Assembly: GCA_050949225.1 (NCBI GenBank)
Contig: JBMNFI010000001.1
Coordinates: forward strand, 558,001-622,000
DNA: 64,000 nt
Origin: JBMNFI01 sp050949225
GTDB taxonomy: Bacteria; Bacillota; Dehalobacteriia; UBA4068
Reading direction: 5' to 3'
The notes below the pieces were generated by a model. It did no database searches. It was not told where the DNA came from and saw nothing but the letters and a program-made list of their open reading frames with translations. The position numbers and the translations under genes are program-made. Shown here in pieces: positions 1 to 7,982 of this stretch. Each line of letters opens with the position of its first letter. Within the stretch, counting starts at the first letter, position 1.

Positions 1-227
1 CTGGAAAAATCAGAACTTTCGCTACGTTCCTGCAGGTATACAGTAATATTAGTCGCCCCTAAAGAGCTCATGGATGAAGAGACGTAACCGCTCATCCCAT
101 TACCAACAGTTAAAATGGCAATAACCGAACCGATCCCAATAATGATCCCCAGCATAGTCAAAATCGAGCGCATTTTATTAGCTTTGACACTTTCCCAGGC
201 CAAGCGCATGTTTTCTATAATATTCAT
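1..227 (-). CDS. ABC transporter permease, MacB/FtsX type (C-terminus beyond window)
   Basis: Only the first 75 residues are present because the gene runs off the left edge. They read as a cytoplasmic leader (MNIIENMRLAWESVKANKM) followed by the first membrane helix (about residues 20-43, rich in I, L and G) and the start of an extracytoplasmic segment, the typical N-terminus of MacB-like permeases. The ATG overlaps the TGA of the upstream ATPase gene (ATGA), with AGGAGG just before it, so the two are translationally coupled. With the adaptor and ATPase genes it forms a three-gene MacAB-like exporter. The substrate cannot be told; peptide, macrolide or lipid export are all possible. Confidence 0.85.
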   Translation of the reverse strand, partial: MNIIENMRLAWESVKANKMRSILTMLGIIIGIGSVIAILTVGNGMSGYVSSSMSSLGATNITVYLQERSESSDFS

Positions 228-922
228 AACCCATCCTCCTGAGGATCAAACAGATAGCCATCTTTCATCGTCAAAATGCGTTCCGTTTCCTCAGCAAGCT
301 CTCGATTATGGGTAATTAAAACAATCGTTTTACCTTTTTTCTGATGCAAAGTATGAAATAAATCCATCACCAAACGACCGGTCGAGGAATCCAAAGCTCC
401 TGTCGGTTCATCAGCCAAAATAATTGCAGGATCATTGGCCATCGCTCGAGCAATCGCCACCCTTTGTTTTTGCCCGCCGGAAAGTTCATTAGGTTGATGG
501 CTGATGCGATCCTCCATTTCAACCAAACGCATCAGTTCATGCGCTCTGCGTCTCCGCTGCACACTGGGAATGCCAGCATACAGCATCGGCAGTTCTACAT
601 TTTTAATGGCATTAGTACGAGCAATTAGATTGAAATTCTGAAAAACAAAACCTACCTTGAGGTTGCGAATAACCGATAAATCCTCATCATCCGCCTTTTC
701 AATAACTGTACCGTCCAGTGTATAACTGCCGGTAGTTGCCCTGTCCAAAGCACCAATAATGTGCATGAGAGTGGATTTACCGCTGCCGGAGGCGCCGACA
801 ATAGAGATAAATTCTCCCTTTTGAACAGAAAGATCAATCCCATGCAATATTTCCAGCTCATTAGGCAAACCGATATAAAAACGCTTAACAATCCCTCGCA
901 TATCAATAATTGCTTGACTCAC
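224..922 (-). CDS. ABC transporter ATP-binding protein, MacB/LolD family
   Basis: This is the ATPase of the exporter, about 232 residues. Visible motifs are Walker A GASGSGKST near residue 44, a Q-loop glutamine in VFQNFN near 96, the signature LSGGQKQR near 148, Walker B IILADEPTGALDS near 167 and the switch histidine in ITHNREL near 206. The PTGALDS form is typical of the LolD/MacB branch. I chose the GTG at 920-922 because it lies 5 nt from GAGGTG; the in-frame TTG just upstream is only 2 nt away. The gene lies 13 bp after the adaptor gene and overlaps the permease, so all three are probably co-transcribed. Confidence 0.93.
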   Translation of the reverse strand: MSQAIIDMRGIVKRFYIGLPNELEILHGIDLSVQKGEFISIVGASGSGKSTLMHIIGALDRATTGSYTLDGTVIEKADDEDLSVIRNLKVGFVFQNFNLIARTNAIKNVELPMLYAGIPSVQRRRRAHELMRLVEMEDRISHQPNELSGGQKQRVAIARAMANDPAIILADEPTGALDSSTGRLVMDLFHTLHQKKGKTIVLITHNRELAEETERILTMKDGYLFDPQEDGL

Positions 923-935
923 CAAATCACCTCAA

Positions 936-2939
936 TTAATTATCGCTTTCACCGGTAAAAACATTGGTTTGCGTCACCGCCGGCAGTTTTTCTACCAGCT
1001 TAACGGTGTCCCCGGCGACCCAATCACCCGGGGAATTAAGCACACGCAGTCCCTTAACAATCTTTGTCCCTTCAATCATAACATCCAAATCATTTTCTAA
1101 ACCGGTTGTAACCACATATTCGCTAAGCAGATAATTATCTTTTGTTTGTTCCAGCAGAGCCAAAATGCATGTTTGACCCGCTTCATTAGTATATACGGCA
1201 TCATAAGGAACCTTCAGAATATTCTGCTGCTCCTCTAAAACGTAATTTATGCGCACATTCATACCAATCTTTAAAGAATCATCGGCATCCGTCACAGCCA
1301 CTTCAACGGCAAACTGCACATCATTACTGCTGATATTTTCACCAAGTTCACTTTTAATGGCAGACGGTGCCACAGAAACAACCTTGCCGTCATAAACTTT
1401 GTCACCGGTAGCATCTGATTTGATCATCACTGCCATACCCGGTTTGATGTTTCCGACATCAAACTCCTTGACAGAAGTTTCGATTTTTAAGCTGTCCGGA
1501 TCTTCAATAATAAATAAAGACCCGGTAGGCATAGCAGTACCCACTTCAGCATAAACAGCCGTAATGATTCCACCTGTGGGTGCCTTAATTGTGCAATTTT
1601 GCAAATCTTCATATAAAGCAGCCAGCTCTAGCACCGTTAAGTCATCCTTAGCCGCCACCTCGCTGCTTTTCCAAGCATTATAATAGGAATCCAATTCTGT
1701 CTGTGCCGCATTTTGACCGGCTTTTTGGCTATTTTGCGCCTGTAAATAAGCCTTATAGGCACTTTGCAGCGTCTCCGCATAAGCAATTAAAGTGCTGTCT
1801 GAAGTAGACAGTGCTGCTTTATATTGGGCATAGGTGTTTTTATAAGTATCTTGAGCATTTTTTAAGGATAACTTAGCTTGTGCCAGCGTATCTTCCAGCA
1901 CCAACACCTGTTGCTCCGCTTCATAATAAGCCGTCGTAGTGGCACTGTATTTTTGAGAAGCGTCGGTTGAAGCAGTTTTTCCTCGACTTAAATCGTTCGA
2001 GGCTTTCTCTTTAAGAGTTTCAGCATTACTCAAAGCAGTCAGCTGTGCAGCTGTAGCAGCCTCCCCCGCAATATCAACAGCCAATTTAGCGGCGTTATAT
2101 TGCTGATTAGCATTTTGGTAAGCTGCCTCCAGAGCAGGTAAAGCCGCCACCGCCAGATCAGCAACCTGTTTTGCATCAGTCATCTTATTTTTGGTGACAG
2201 TTACGTTATTTTCCGCCGCTGTCAAACCCTTTTGTGCCTGGGATACGGCATATTGCGTGGTGGTGAGGGCATTAGTAGCATTATTTAAAAGAGCCTGTTG
2301 CGATAAAATCTGGGGGTTTTCACCTTTTTTCAGCGATTTTACATAATCATTATAATTCCTTTGGGCATTTTTCCAAGCGTCTTTAGCCTGATCTACTGCT
2401 CCCTGCGCGCCGATCAGCGTCGCATTAGTCCCGGTTTGCAGAGCCCTGTCAGCATCATTATAGCGGTTTTTGGCCGCCTGCACCTGCAACGCCGCCGTTT
2501 CGGCGGAAATGCCCGCCGCCGTTTCTTTGACCGCTATTTGTCGCTCCAACATCTCTGTATCAAGTAGGCAAAGCACATCCCCCTCTTGCACCACCTCGCC
2601 ATTAGTTACCAATATTTCCTGTACGGGATAGGTCAAGTTGGTATAAATATTATAGTTGGCGCTGGCCACAGTACCGGTCGCGCTAACAGTATCTTGCATA
2701 TCGGAAAGAGCTAAAACGGTCGTATCCGAAAAAGCTACCTGATTACCACTTTGTGATCTCGATAAAACCCCAATAATCACCGCTATTACTGCGACAATCA
2801 AAAGTATTATCAGCAGTTTTTTGTGTTTTTTACTTTTTTTACGAGCATCAGCTATATTGGCAGCAGTCTCCGAAATCGAGACATTTTCTTCTGTCATTGT
2901 TTGTTGCATTGTCTCAGTACCTTTCTGGGGTTTACTCAT
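936..2939 (-). CDS. HlyD/MacA-type membrane fusion protein with very long coiled coil
   Basis: Adaptor subunit of the exporter, 667 residues, well above the 350-450 usual for MacA-like proteins. A lysine-rich cytoplasmic tail is followed by one membrane helix (about 43-60). Then come the first half of a lipoyl-like domain (VTNGEVVQEGDVLCLLDT), some 320 residues of Ala/Gln/Lys-rich heptad-like coiled coil (about 135-450), the second lipoyl half (APTGGIITAVYAEVG) and beta-barrel domains. The added length lies in the hairpin, which suggests reach across a thick wall or S-layer. It is the first gene of the operon; the ATG is preceded by GGAG with 6-nt spacing. The family call is firm, the substrate unknown. 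Confidence 0.9.
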   Translation of the reverse strand: MSKPQKGTETMQQTMTEENVSISETAANIADARKKSKKHKKLLIILLIVAVIAVIIGVLSRSQSGNQVAFSDTTVLALSDMQDTVSATGTVASANYNIYTNLTYPVQEILVTNGEVVQEGDVLCLLDTEMLERQIAVKETAAGISAETAALQVQAAKNRYNDADRALQTGTNATLIGAQGAVDQAKDAWKNAQRNYNDYVKSLKKGENPQILSQQALLNNATNALTTTQYAVSQAQKGLTAAENNVTVTKNKMTDAKQVADLAVAALPALEAAYQNANQQYNAAKLAVDIAGEAATAAQLTALSNAETLKEKASNDLSRGKTASTDASQKYSATTTAYYEAEQQVLVLEDTLAQAKLSLKNAQDTYKNTYAQYKAALSTSDSTLIAYAETLQSAYKAYLQAQNSQKAGQNAAQTELDSYYNAWKSSEVAAKDDLTVLELAALYEDLQNCTIKAPTGGIITAVYAEVGTAMPTGSLFIIEDPDSLKIETSVKEFDVGNIKPGMAVMIKSDATGDKVYDGKVVSVAPSAIKSELGENISSNDVQFAVEVAVTDADDSLKIGMNVRINYVLEEQQNILKVPYDAVYTNEAGQTCILALLEQTKDNYLLSEYVVTTGLENDLDVMIEGTKIVKGLRVLNSPGDWVAGDTVKLVEKLPAVTQTNVFTGESDN

Positions 2940-3301
2940 GTTTTTCTCCTTTACGCCTCAATTCTCTTTAATAAAATTAGCGTTTGCTATTTAAAATATC
3001 TTCACTAAGAATTTATTTCGACAAATTCCAGACAAAACCTTTCTTAAATAACTGCCTTAAGAACATCCTGATTATAATCTACTAACCTCTGATTGATGTT
3101 AAAAATCATTGACCTTGAACAATTAAAAAAAGTAATCCCGCAAAACTATCGTCGTTTTTAACAGCCTTGCCTGATTAAAATATTCGCAAACACATATTAA
3201 AAGCGTTAACGCAACAGGATTTTAGAGCTGCACGAAGAAAGAGAAGAGAAAGTGAAAGAGCGGCATCTATCACAAATTAATCTACTATAGGGGGCAATAA
3301 T
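2940..3301. other. Divergent intergenic region between exporter and lipoprotein genes
   Basis: This AT-rich 362-bp gap separates the leftward exporter operon from the rightward lipoprotein gene, so it should hold two promoters. I find no convincing pair of consensus boxes. An ATTATA at 3071-3076 (TATAAT on the minus strand) is the best -10 for the exporter, but its -35 is poor. A purine-rich stretch at 3234-3262 has several GAG/AAG triplets. No small ORF with a good ribosome binding site is seen. Confidence 0.5.
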
Positions 3302-3796
3302 ATGAAAAAACCCAGTATTTTATCTAAAATATTGTTACTTTGTTTATCCTGTTTTTTAAGTTGGGGTCTATTGGCAGGTTGCAGCAATAATCCCCCCAAA
3401 ACGTCTATAAACTCAGCTAAAAAAGACGCTTGGTATACCAAGTATAATCTGGAAACAAATAAGGTTTCAGTATGGGATGTTAACGAAGGGAAAATAATCT
3501 TTGAAATGACTGATGCCCAAGAGGTCAAATCTTTTATAGAGGCTCTGGATCTTGATGTCTGGAGAGCCGCCACAACCGAGGAAGAATTAACAGGAATGCC
3601 CGCATACTTTTTTGATTTGAACAATGGTACCGCTTTTTGCATTTACGAAGATGTGGCATATGGAAAAATTTTTAATAGGGTAGAAAGCCAACCCACCGGA
3701 TCAATCTCAGGAGTGGGTGGTGAAGCACACTGGTTTTTCATCCCTGATAAATTATTTAAAACGGCGAAAGGGCTGATAATAAAATATACACCCTAA
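3302..3796 (+). CDS. Putative lipoprotein of unknown function
   Basis: A 164-residue protein with a lipoprotein signal peptide: basic MKKPSILSK, a hydrophobic core, and the lipobox LLAGC with the lipid-accepting Cys at residue 27. The mature part is polar and acidic, without a domain I recognise; it contains a DVWRAA segment and a Gly/Ser-rich loop near residue 140. The ATG has AGGGGG upstream at 7-nt spacing. It is probably anchored on the outer face of the membrane. A small hairpin follows the stop (3799-3815) but lacks a T-tract. It lies directly before the SLH gene, with a 116-bp gap, so shared transcription is possible. Confidence 0.75.
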   Translation: MKKPSILSKILLLCLSCFLSWGLLAGCSNNPPKTSINSAKKDAWYTKYNLETNKVSVWDVNEGKIIFEMTDAQEVKSFIEALDLDVWRAATTEEELTGMPAYFFDLNNGTAFCIYEDVAYGKIFNRVESQPTGSISGVGGEAHWFFIPDKLFKTAKGLIIKYTP

Positions 3797-3912
3797 ATCA
3801 TAAAAAACTATGATCCAAACCTTTTAAAATAAACTTATTAAACAACAGGAATTTGTGAAGCTGATCTAGAATCATCTAGAAGCTAATTATTATTTTAAAA
3901 GGAGAGTTATTA

Positions 3913-4590
3913 ATGAAAAACAAATCACTAATTATCCTCGCAGTAGTTTTGACAACTATTCTGGCCTTTTCTTTCACAGCCGCAGCTAAAACTACTGCAA
4001 CAGTCCCGCAATTCACTGATGTCAAAGATACTGATTGGTATGCGGAGCCAATCTACGCACTAAGTAGCTGGGACATCATGGTTGGCACCAGTGCCAACAC
4101 CTTTTCCCCTAAAAAAGAGCTTACCAGAGCGGAGTTCGTTAAAGTGTTAGCAAACATTCTTGATGAGGATTTATCCGATTACGAAGATGGTGATGCATTT
4201 AGCGATGTGCCAAAGGGAAAATGGTACACTGCTCCTATTAACTGGGCAGAAGATGCAGGGATTGTCAATGGCAAAACTCCCGGCAAATTTGACCCCTTCG
4301 CTCCCATAACCCGTCAAGAGCTGACTACCATGCTCTTAAGATTTGATGGGTGGTTCTTTGAAGGCCTGCTTGACATAGACGATGATGTAATAATACCTCT
4401 ATTTAAAGATAACAAGCAAATTGCTCCCTGGGCCAAAGAAGGTGTGGATTATTTCGTCGCTTTTGAAGTCATAAATGGTTATCCTGATGGCACTTTCAAA
4501 CCTAAAGCAACTATCAAACGAGGCGAAACGGCACAGGTTGTTTTTAATTATTTAACCTCTGAACTCTTTTCGGATGAAAATTCACAATAA
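3913..4590 (+). CDS. Secreted protein with three SLH domains
   Basis: A 225-residue secreted protein made almost wholly of three S-layer homology repeats. A signal peptide (MKNKSLIILAVVL and on, probable cleavage after FTAAA) is followed by repeats at about 35-80, 97-143 and 165-212. Each shows the F.DV...WY.. start, a central GYPDGTF/GKTPGKF-type turn and the ITR.E/LTRAE helix. SLH trimers bind pyruvylated secondary cell-wall polymer, so the protein likely sits in the S-layer. There is no extra catalytic domain. The ATG has AAAGGAG with 9-nt spacing. A strong terminator follows at 4621-4650. Confidence 0.9.
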   Translation: MKNKSLIILAVVLTTILAFSFTAAAKTTATVPQFTDVKDTDWYAEPIYALSSWDIMVGTSANTFSPKKELTRAEFVKVLANILDEDLSDYEDGDAFSDVPKGKWYTAPINWAEDAGIVNGKTPGKFDPFAPITRQELTTMLLRFDGWFFEGLLDIDDDVIIPLFKDNKQIAPWAKEGVDYFVAFEVINGYPDGTFKPKATIKRGETAQVVFNYLTSELFSDENSQ

Positions 4591-4620
4591 AAACTACATA
4601 CAAAATCAAAAATCTATCTT

Positions 4621-4650
4621 AAAAAGTCGGAGCAATGCTCCGACTTTTTT
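4621..4650 (+). terminator. Rho-independent terminator after the SLH gene
   Basis: Perfect 8-bp stem GTCGGAGC/GCTCCGAC with a 3-nt loop, followed by six T residues and preceded by five A residues. It lies 30 bp after the SLH gene stop. Confidence 0.93.
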
Positions 4651-4719
4651 ATAAACTTACAAAATAACTTTTTCAGGTGATAAACAGCAAATTTGCTATC
4701 ATAGTAGCTGTTTGAGGGC

Positions 4720-4930
4720 TTATGATGTAGCAACCTGGCCAAAAAGTGCATCGGTAAACCTTGCTAACGGCACCAACTGCACCACCATCATTATTGCCGA
4801 CGGCTTTCAGTAGTCAGGCTAGGATCATCAGAGTTAATAAAGCGTCCAATCACAGGGTCATAATAACGATATCCTAAGTTATACAACCCGTGTCAGCATC
4901 ATAATAATCCTTATACCAAAGTAGATCCCC
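4720..4930 (-). pseudogene. Frameshifted remnant of an Rhs/YD-repeat protein C-terminus
   Basis: Read on the minus strand, this stretch encodes the Rhs core hallmark YNLGYRYYDPVIGRFINSD, preceded in another frame by YKDYYDADTG. A single missing base between them (near 4892) breaks the frame. A further segment reads NNDGGAVGAVSKV and then, after another one-base shift, TDALFGQVATS followed by a TAA at 4720-4722. At least two frameshifts and no start mean it cannot make the full product. The core peptide marks the end of the Rhs shell just before the variable C-terminal toxin, so this is likely the leftover of a displaced toxin cassette. The family call is firm; the nature of the tail is inference. 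Confidence 0.8.
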
Positions 4931-4931
4931 T

Positions 4932-4962
4932 GCACTCCTTTTATAACATATAGAAGGAGTGC
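4932..4962. repeat. Inverted repeat next to the Rhs remnant
   Basis: Perfect 9-bp arms GCACTCCTT and AAGGAGTGC with a 13-bp AT-rich loop. It sits between the Rhs remnant and the 97-residue gene. There is no T-tract on the minus side, so it may be an old terminator or an edge of the remnant. Confidence 0.55.
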
Positions 4963-5001
4963 GATAATGAGCTTAAATGCTATGCAAGTCCTTATTTCTT
5001 C

Positions 5002-5295
5002 TTAATCATCATCAGGTCTACATAAGTGCTTTATATTTTCCAGATAGGTATCCCAGTCAAAAGCATCCCACACAGCCTGACCTTTTGGGGTCAACTCATA
5101 CCAATCATAGTCCAAATCTTCATCATAATGAGGAACAATCAACTTCTCAGCTAATAACTTTTCAATTTCAGCTAAGATTTTTGATTTAGATATAATTGCA
5201 TAGTATGTATATTTAAAATAGTTTTCAATTTGGTCGATCCCTTCATCACTATCTACTAAAGAGTCTAATATATCCATACGTATATTTATTTTCAC
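5002..5295 (-). CDS. Small acidic protein, paralogue of its neighbour; winged-helix-like
   Basis: A 97-residue acidic protein of unknown function. It starts at GTG with AGGAGA 6-7 nt upstream. The pattern MDILDSL, a helical IEKLLAEKLI segment, then a WYELTPKG turn resembles a small winged-helix fold. It is clearly paralogous to the next gene: both share R-M-[DE]-I, D-E-G-I-D-Q-I, LLAE[KR]LI, WYE[LM]T.KG and A-F-D-W-D-T-Y. Its position beside the Rhs remnant and its acidity fit a toxin immunity protein, but that is only inference. A small DNA-binding regulator is the alternative. Confidence 0.65.
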   Translation of the reverse strand: MKINIRMDILDSLVDSDEGIDQIENYFKYTYYAIISKSKILAEIEKLLAEKLIVPHYDEDLDYDWYELTPKGQAVWDAFDWDTYLENIKHLCRPDDD

Positions 5296-5340
5296 TATAC
5301 TCTCCTAAACTATCCCCCATGCTCGATAATAACTGTGTAA

Positions 5341-5679
5341 TTAGTCTTCTTCTTTACGCAGAAACTTTATTTCCTCGAAATAGGTATCCCAGTCAAAAGC
5401 TTCAAATGCGGCCCGTCCCTTTGATGTCATCTCGTACCATTTGTAACCTTCTTCATCATAATATTCCTTGTCATAAAAATCTGCATAATCATAATATTCC
5501 TTATCATAATAAGCTACACAGATAAGTCTTTCCGCCAATAATTTCTTAATTTCAGCCGAGATCTGTGTTTTATGCACGATATTCCCAAAATCATATTCTA
5601 ATATACCTACAATTTGATCTATACCTTCATCATCATTTGCTAAAATAGCTAATATTTCCATACGTACATTTATCTCCAT
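5341..5679 (-). CDS. Small acidic protein with internal DKEYYD repeats, paralogue of neighbour
   Basis: A 112-residue paralogue of the downstream gene, 46 bp away in the same direction, so a tandem duplication. I prefer the ATG at 5677-5679 (AGGTG 6 nt upstream), which aligns with the start of its partner; an in-frame GTG lies 9 bp further up. Near residues 58-78 it has an insertion absent from the other copy, with two DKEYYD units flanking DYADF. The matching DNA is also repeated, so slippage may have made it. The C-terminal WYEMTSKGRAAFEAFDWDTY box is conserved. The function is unknown; immunity protein or winged-helix regulator are the options. Confidence 0.65.
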   Translation of the reverse strand: MEINVRMEILAILANDDEGIDQIVGILEYDFGNIVHKTQISAEIKKLLAERLICVAYYDKEYYDYADFYDKEYYDEEGYKWYEMTSKGRAAFEAFDWDTYFEEIKFLRKEED

Positions 5680-5774
5680 TTTATACACCTAACCTTTCCA
5701 TGCCATCTATATATTGCAATTATCATCATAAAAGTATTTTAACACACGGGTCAAAGTTCCGCTACTAAGATAAG

Positions 5775-5801
5775 CAGGGAGGACGCTTCGCATCCTCCCT
5801 G
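5775..5801 (-). terminator. Hairpin downstream of the two-helix membrane protein gene
   Basis: Stem AGGGAGGA/TCCTCCCT with a 9-nt spacer, starting 5 bp after the stop at 5806. The T-tract is poor on the minus strand and better on the plus strand, so it may act in both directions. Confidence 0.6.
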
Positions 5802-5805
5802 GTTT

Positions 5806-6540
5806 TTACTTCTTCTCCGCTTCTATTTCCGCCTCTCCTGGTTTTAGCTGATTTTCAACCAAACTCATAAACAATTTTTTCAACTTCTTATATTTCCCCG
5901 GAAATAGCGTCCCCTTTTGGACAGGGATATAAAGGCCGCGCCCGCCAAAAGAGATCCCTATCGGCAGCTGGTAGCGACCCACATAGTTCTCAATCTCTTC
6001 ATAGAGAAACTCACGAAAGGTTTTGTTTATACGCTGCACACAAACACAGTGGATCAAATGTATATTCTTAAAACCCACGGACCAGTTAGTCCCCTCAATG
6101 TATTCATTATATTTGTTTAAATAACTCTCATAAATATCCTCTGTCAGCTCTTCTGTTTTGACCAAAGCAAAAGTATAGAAATTGTTTAAATCCTCTTTAT
6201 AATAAAGAGTCATTTTATAGTTCTGCCCTAAAAATTCTTCACTCTTCTCAAAATCCTGATCATATAAATCTTCTTCCAAGCGAGCCTGAAACATCTCAAA
6301 ATTCTTAGCTGTCAGAATATGCTTTTCACCATAATATTTACCTACTTTGAAATTTAATGGCATCAAAAAACACATCCCAGCAAATATGAACCCCAATAAC
6401 AGAAGAACAAGACCTAAATAAAACCATTCATTAGGATCTGAATGCCAACCAGGATCTACCATAAAGGCACCAACAAAAAGTGAAGCTAAGCCAATCAATA
6501 ATAGGGCTTTAAACAAAATCTCTTTTTGTCTATCCGACAT
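5806..6540 (-). CDS. Membrane protein of unknown function with two N-terminal helices
   Basis: A 244-residue protein I cannot assign to a family. Two membrane helices are clear (about 12-29 and 41-62), separated by an aromatic, acidic loop. The remaining 180 residues are soluble, with many aromatic and charged positions and no catalytic motif that I recognise, and probably lie in the cytoplasm. The ATG follows a run of six G with 7-nt spacing. It is oriented with the two acidic paralogues downstream but is separated from them by a hairpin and about 130 bp, so it is probably a single-gene unit. Confidence 0.7.
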   Translation of the reverse strand: MSDRQKEILFKALLLIGLASLFVGAFMVDPGWHSDPNEWFYLGLVLLLLGFIFAGMCFLMPLNFKVGKYYGEKHILTAKNFEMFQARLEEDLYDQDFEKSEEFLGQNYKMTLYYKEDLNNFYTFALVKTEELTEDIYESYLNKYNEYIEGTNWSVGFKNIHLIHCVCVQRINKTFREFLYEEIENYVGRYQLPIGISFGGRGLYIPVQKGTLFPGKYKKLKKLFMSLVENQLKPGEAEIEAEKK

Positions 6541-6612
6541 GAGTATGCCCCCCTCTAACTCTTGTTGAAGATTACCGATACTCAGCTTTTTCTGCTGGGT
6601 GATATTTTACAC

Positions 6613-6650
6613 AAAAAAAACAGCGGCCGAACCAAGTGGTTCGGCCGCTG
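6613..6650 (-). terminator. Terminator of the tRNA gene
   Basis: A 13-14-bp GC-rich inverted repeat (arms beginning CAGCGGCCGAAC) followed on the minus strand by eight T residues. It lies 7 bp after the CCA end of the tRNA. Confidence 0.93.
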
Positions 6651-6657
6651 CATACTT

Positions 6658-6732
6658 TGGTGGGCCCACCTGGGATCGAACCAGGGACCGACCGGTTATG
6701 AGCCGGGAGCTCTACCGCTGAGCTATAGGCCC
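6658..6732 (-). tRNA. tRNA with CAU anticodon (tRNA-Met or tRNA-Ile2)
   Basis: A 75-nt cloverleaf with encoded CCA. The acceptor stem is GGGCCTA/TGGGCCC (one U-G pair), with a short D-loop, a CCGG-paired anticodon stem holding CAT (complement of 6698-6700), and a CCTGG/CCAGG T-arm with TTCGATC. A lysidine-modified tRNA-Ile2 is plausible because the acceptor stem has C4-G69 and C5-G68. An elongator tRNA-Met cannot be excluded. It is not the initiator, because position 1 forms a G-C pair. It is transcribed alone from its own promoter. Confidence 0.92.
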
Positions 6733-6747
6733 GCAAAGCCATTTTAT

Positions 6748-6776
6748 ATTATACTAAATTAATCCTAAACGGTCAA
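6748..6776 (-). promoter_or_regulatory. Sigma-A promoter of the tRNA gene
   Basis: Minus-strand boxes TTGACC and TATAAT are separated by exactly 17 bp, with the -10 ending about 15 bp before the tRNA 5' end. The -35 lies close to the rpoD terminator. Confidence 0.88.
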
Positions 6777-6785
6777 GAATAAATT

Positions 6786-6817
6786 AGCCCTTCGGTCTGA
6801 TTAGCCAGCGAAGGGCT
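6786..6817 (-). terminator. Hairpin after rpoD
   Basis: Perfect 9-bp stem AGCCCTTCG/CGAAGGGCT with a 14-nt loop, 16 bp after the rpoD stop. The following minus-strand sequence is AT-rich with only a weak T-tract. Confidence 0.7.
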
Positions 6818-6833
6818 GTATAAGCTATACTTA

Positions 6834-7952
6834 TTAATCTAAATAGTCTTTAAGTTTTTTGCTCCTACTGGGATGACGCAATTTTCGCAAAGCTTTAGCT
6901 TCAATTTGACGAATCCGCTCACGAGTAACCCCAAAAACCTGCCCCACCTCTTCAAGGGTGCGGTTACGTCCGTCATCTAAGCCAAAACGCAACTGTAAAA
7001 CCCTTTTTTCACGAGGGGTTAAAGTACTCAAAACATCTTCCAATTGTTCGCGTAACAGAAAAAAAGAAGCCACTTCTGCCGGCGCTAAAGCCTCTTCATC
7101 CTCAATAAAGTCACCCAAATGACTGTCCTCTTCTTCGCCAATAGGCGTTTCTAAAGAAACCGGCTCTTGTGATATTTTTAAAATATCACGCACTTTTTCT
7201 ACCGGAATCTCCATCTCCTTGGCAATCTCTTCCGGCACAGGGTCACGGCCCAGTTCTTGAATCAAATGCCGCTGAATCCGGATGAGTTTATTGATTGTTT
7301 CTACCATATGCACAGGGATACGAATCGTCCTTGCCTGATCAGCAATAGCACGAGTAATAGCCTGCCTAATCCACCAAGTAGCATATGTGCTGAATTTATA
7401 TCCTTTATGATAATCAAATTTTTCAACAGCTTTAATTAATCCTAAATTACCCTCTTGAATTAAATCTAAAAAAAGCATACCCCGACCAACATAACGCTTG
7501 GCAATACTGACCACCAAACGCAAATTAGCTTCCGCTAAACGGCGGCGAGACTCCTCATCGCCCTCTTCCATCCTCTTGGCCAGATATACTTCCTCTTCAG
7601 CCGAAAGCAAGGGCACACGCCCAATCTCCTTCAGATACATTCGTACCGGATCATCAATAGCCACACCATCAGGAACCGATAAATCAACTGATAAAGACCC
7701 CTTGTTAGATGCAAGCGGTGCGGAAATTCCTTCTTTTAGATCATCATCGTCATCTTCCGGATCTTCAATAATCACCGGGGATACCCCCACTTCCACACCC
7801 AGTTGTCCAAGCTTTTCATAGATTTCATCTATCTGTTCGGGAGTCAGATCGACTTCACTTAAGGCCTCCATAATATCAGTATAAGATATTTGACCTTTTT
7901 GCTTAGCAGATTCTATTAACTTTTTAACTGCCTCCGATTTAATTTGTTGCAC
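6834..7952 (-). CDS. rpoD: RNA polymerase primary sigma factor RpoD (sigma-A)
   Basis: Housekeeping sigma factor, 372 residues, as in Gram-positives (no long non-conserved insert). A region 1.1-like helix at the N-terminus is followed by region 1.2 at DPVRMYLKEIG and region 2 through ANLRLVVSIAKRY, the -10-reading segment YKFSTYATWWIRQAI and region 3. Region 4 ends with VTRERIRQIEAKALRKLR, the -35-reading helix. The start is GTG with GAGAGG 10 nt upstream. It lies 30 bp after dnaG, forming the usual dnaG-rpoD operon. The many TTGACA-17-TATAAT promoters in this window are its expected targets. Confidence 0.98.
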   Translation of the reverse strand: MQQIKSEAVKKLIESAKQKGQISYTDIMEALSEVDLTPEQIDEIYEKLGQLGVEVGVSPVIIEDPEDDDDDLKEGISAPLASNKGSLSVDLSVPDGVAIDDPVRMYLKEIGRVPLLSAEEEVYLAKRMEEGDEESRRRLAEANLRLVVSIAKRYVGRGMLFLDLIQEGNLGLIKAVEKFDYHKGYKFSTYATWWIRQAITRAIADQARTIRIPVHMVETINKLIRIQRHLIQELGRDPVPEEIAKEMEIPVEKVRDILKISQEPVSLETPIGEEEDSHLGDFIEDEEALAPAEVASFFLLREQLEDVLSTLTPREKRVLQLRFGLDDGRNRTLEEVGQVFGVTRERIRQIEAKALRKLRHPSRSKKLKDYLD

Positions 7953-7982
7953 AGTATGAAATCCTCTCTTTCCTAATAAAGC

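Noticed and set aside
3234..3262. Purine-rich run with GAG/AAG triplets spaced 2-3 nt, resembling a TRAP binding site
   Set aside because: Only about four or five repeats, one of them GTG, and no trp-related gene follows. Known TRAP sites have about nine to eleven.
4651..5001. Insertion sequence remnant
   Set aside because: No transposase motif or terminal repeat was found; the protein traces are Rhs-like.
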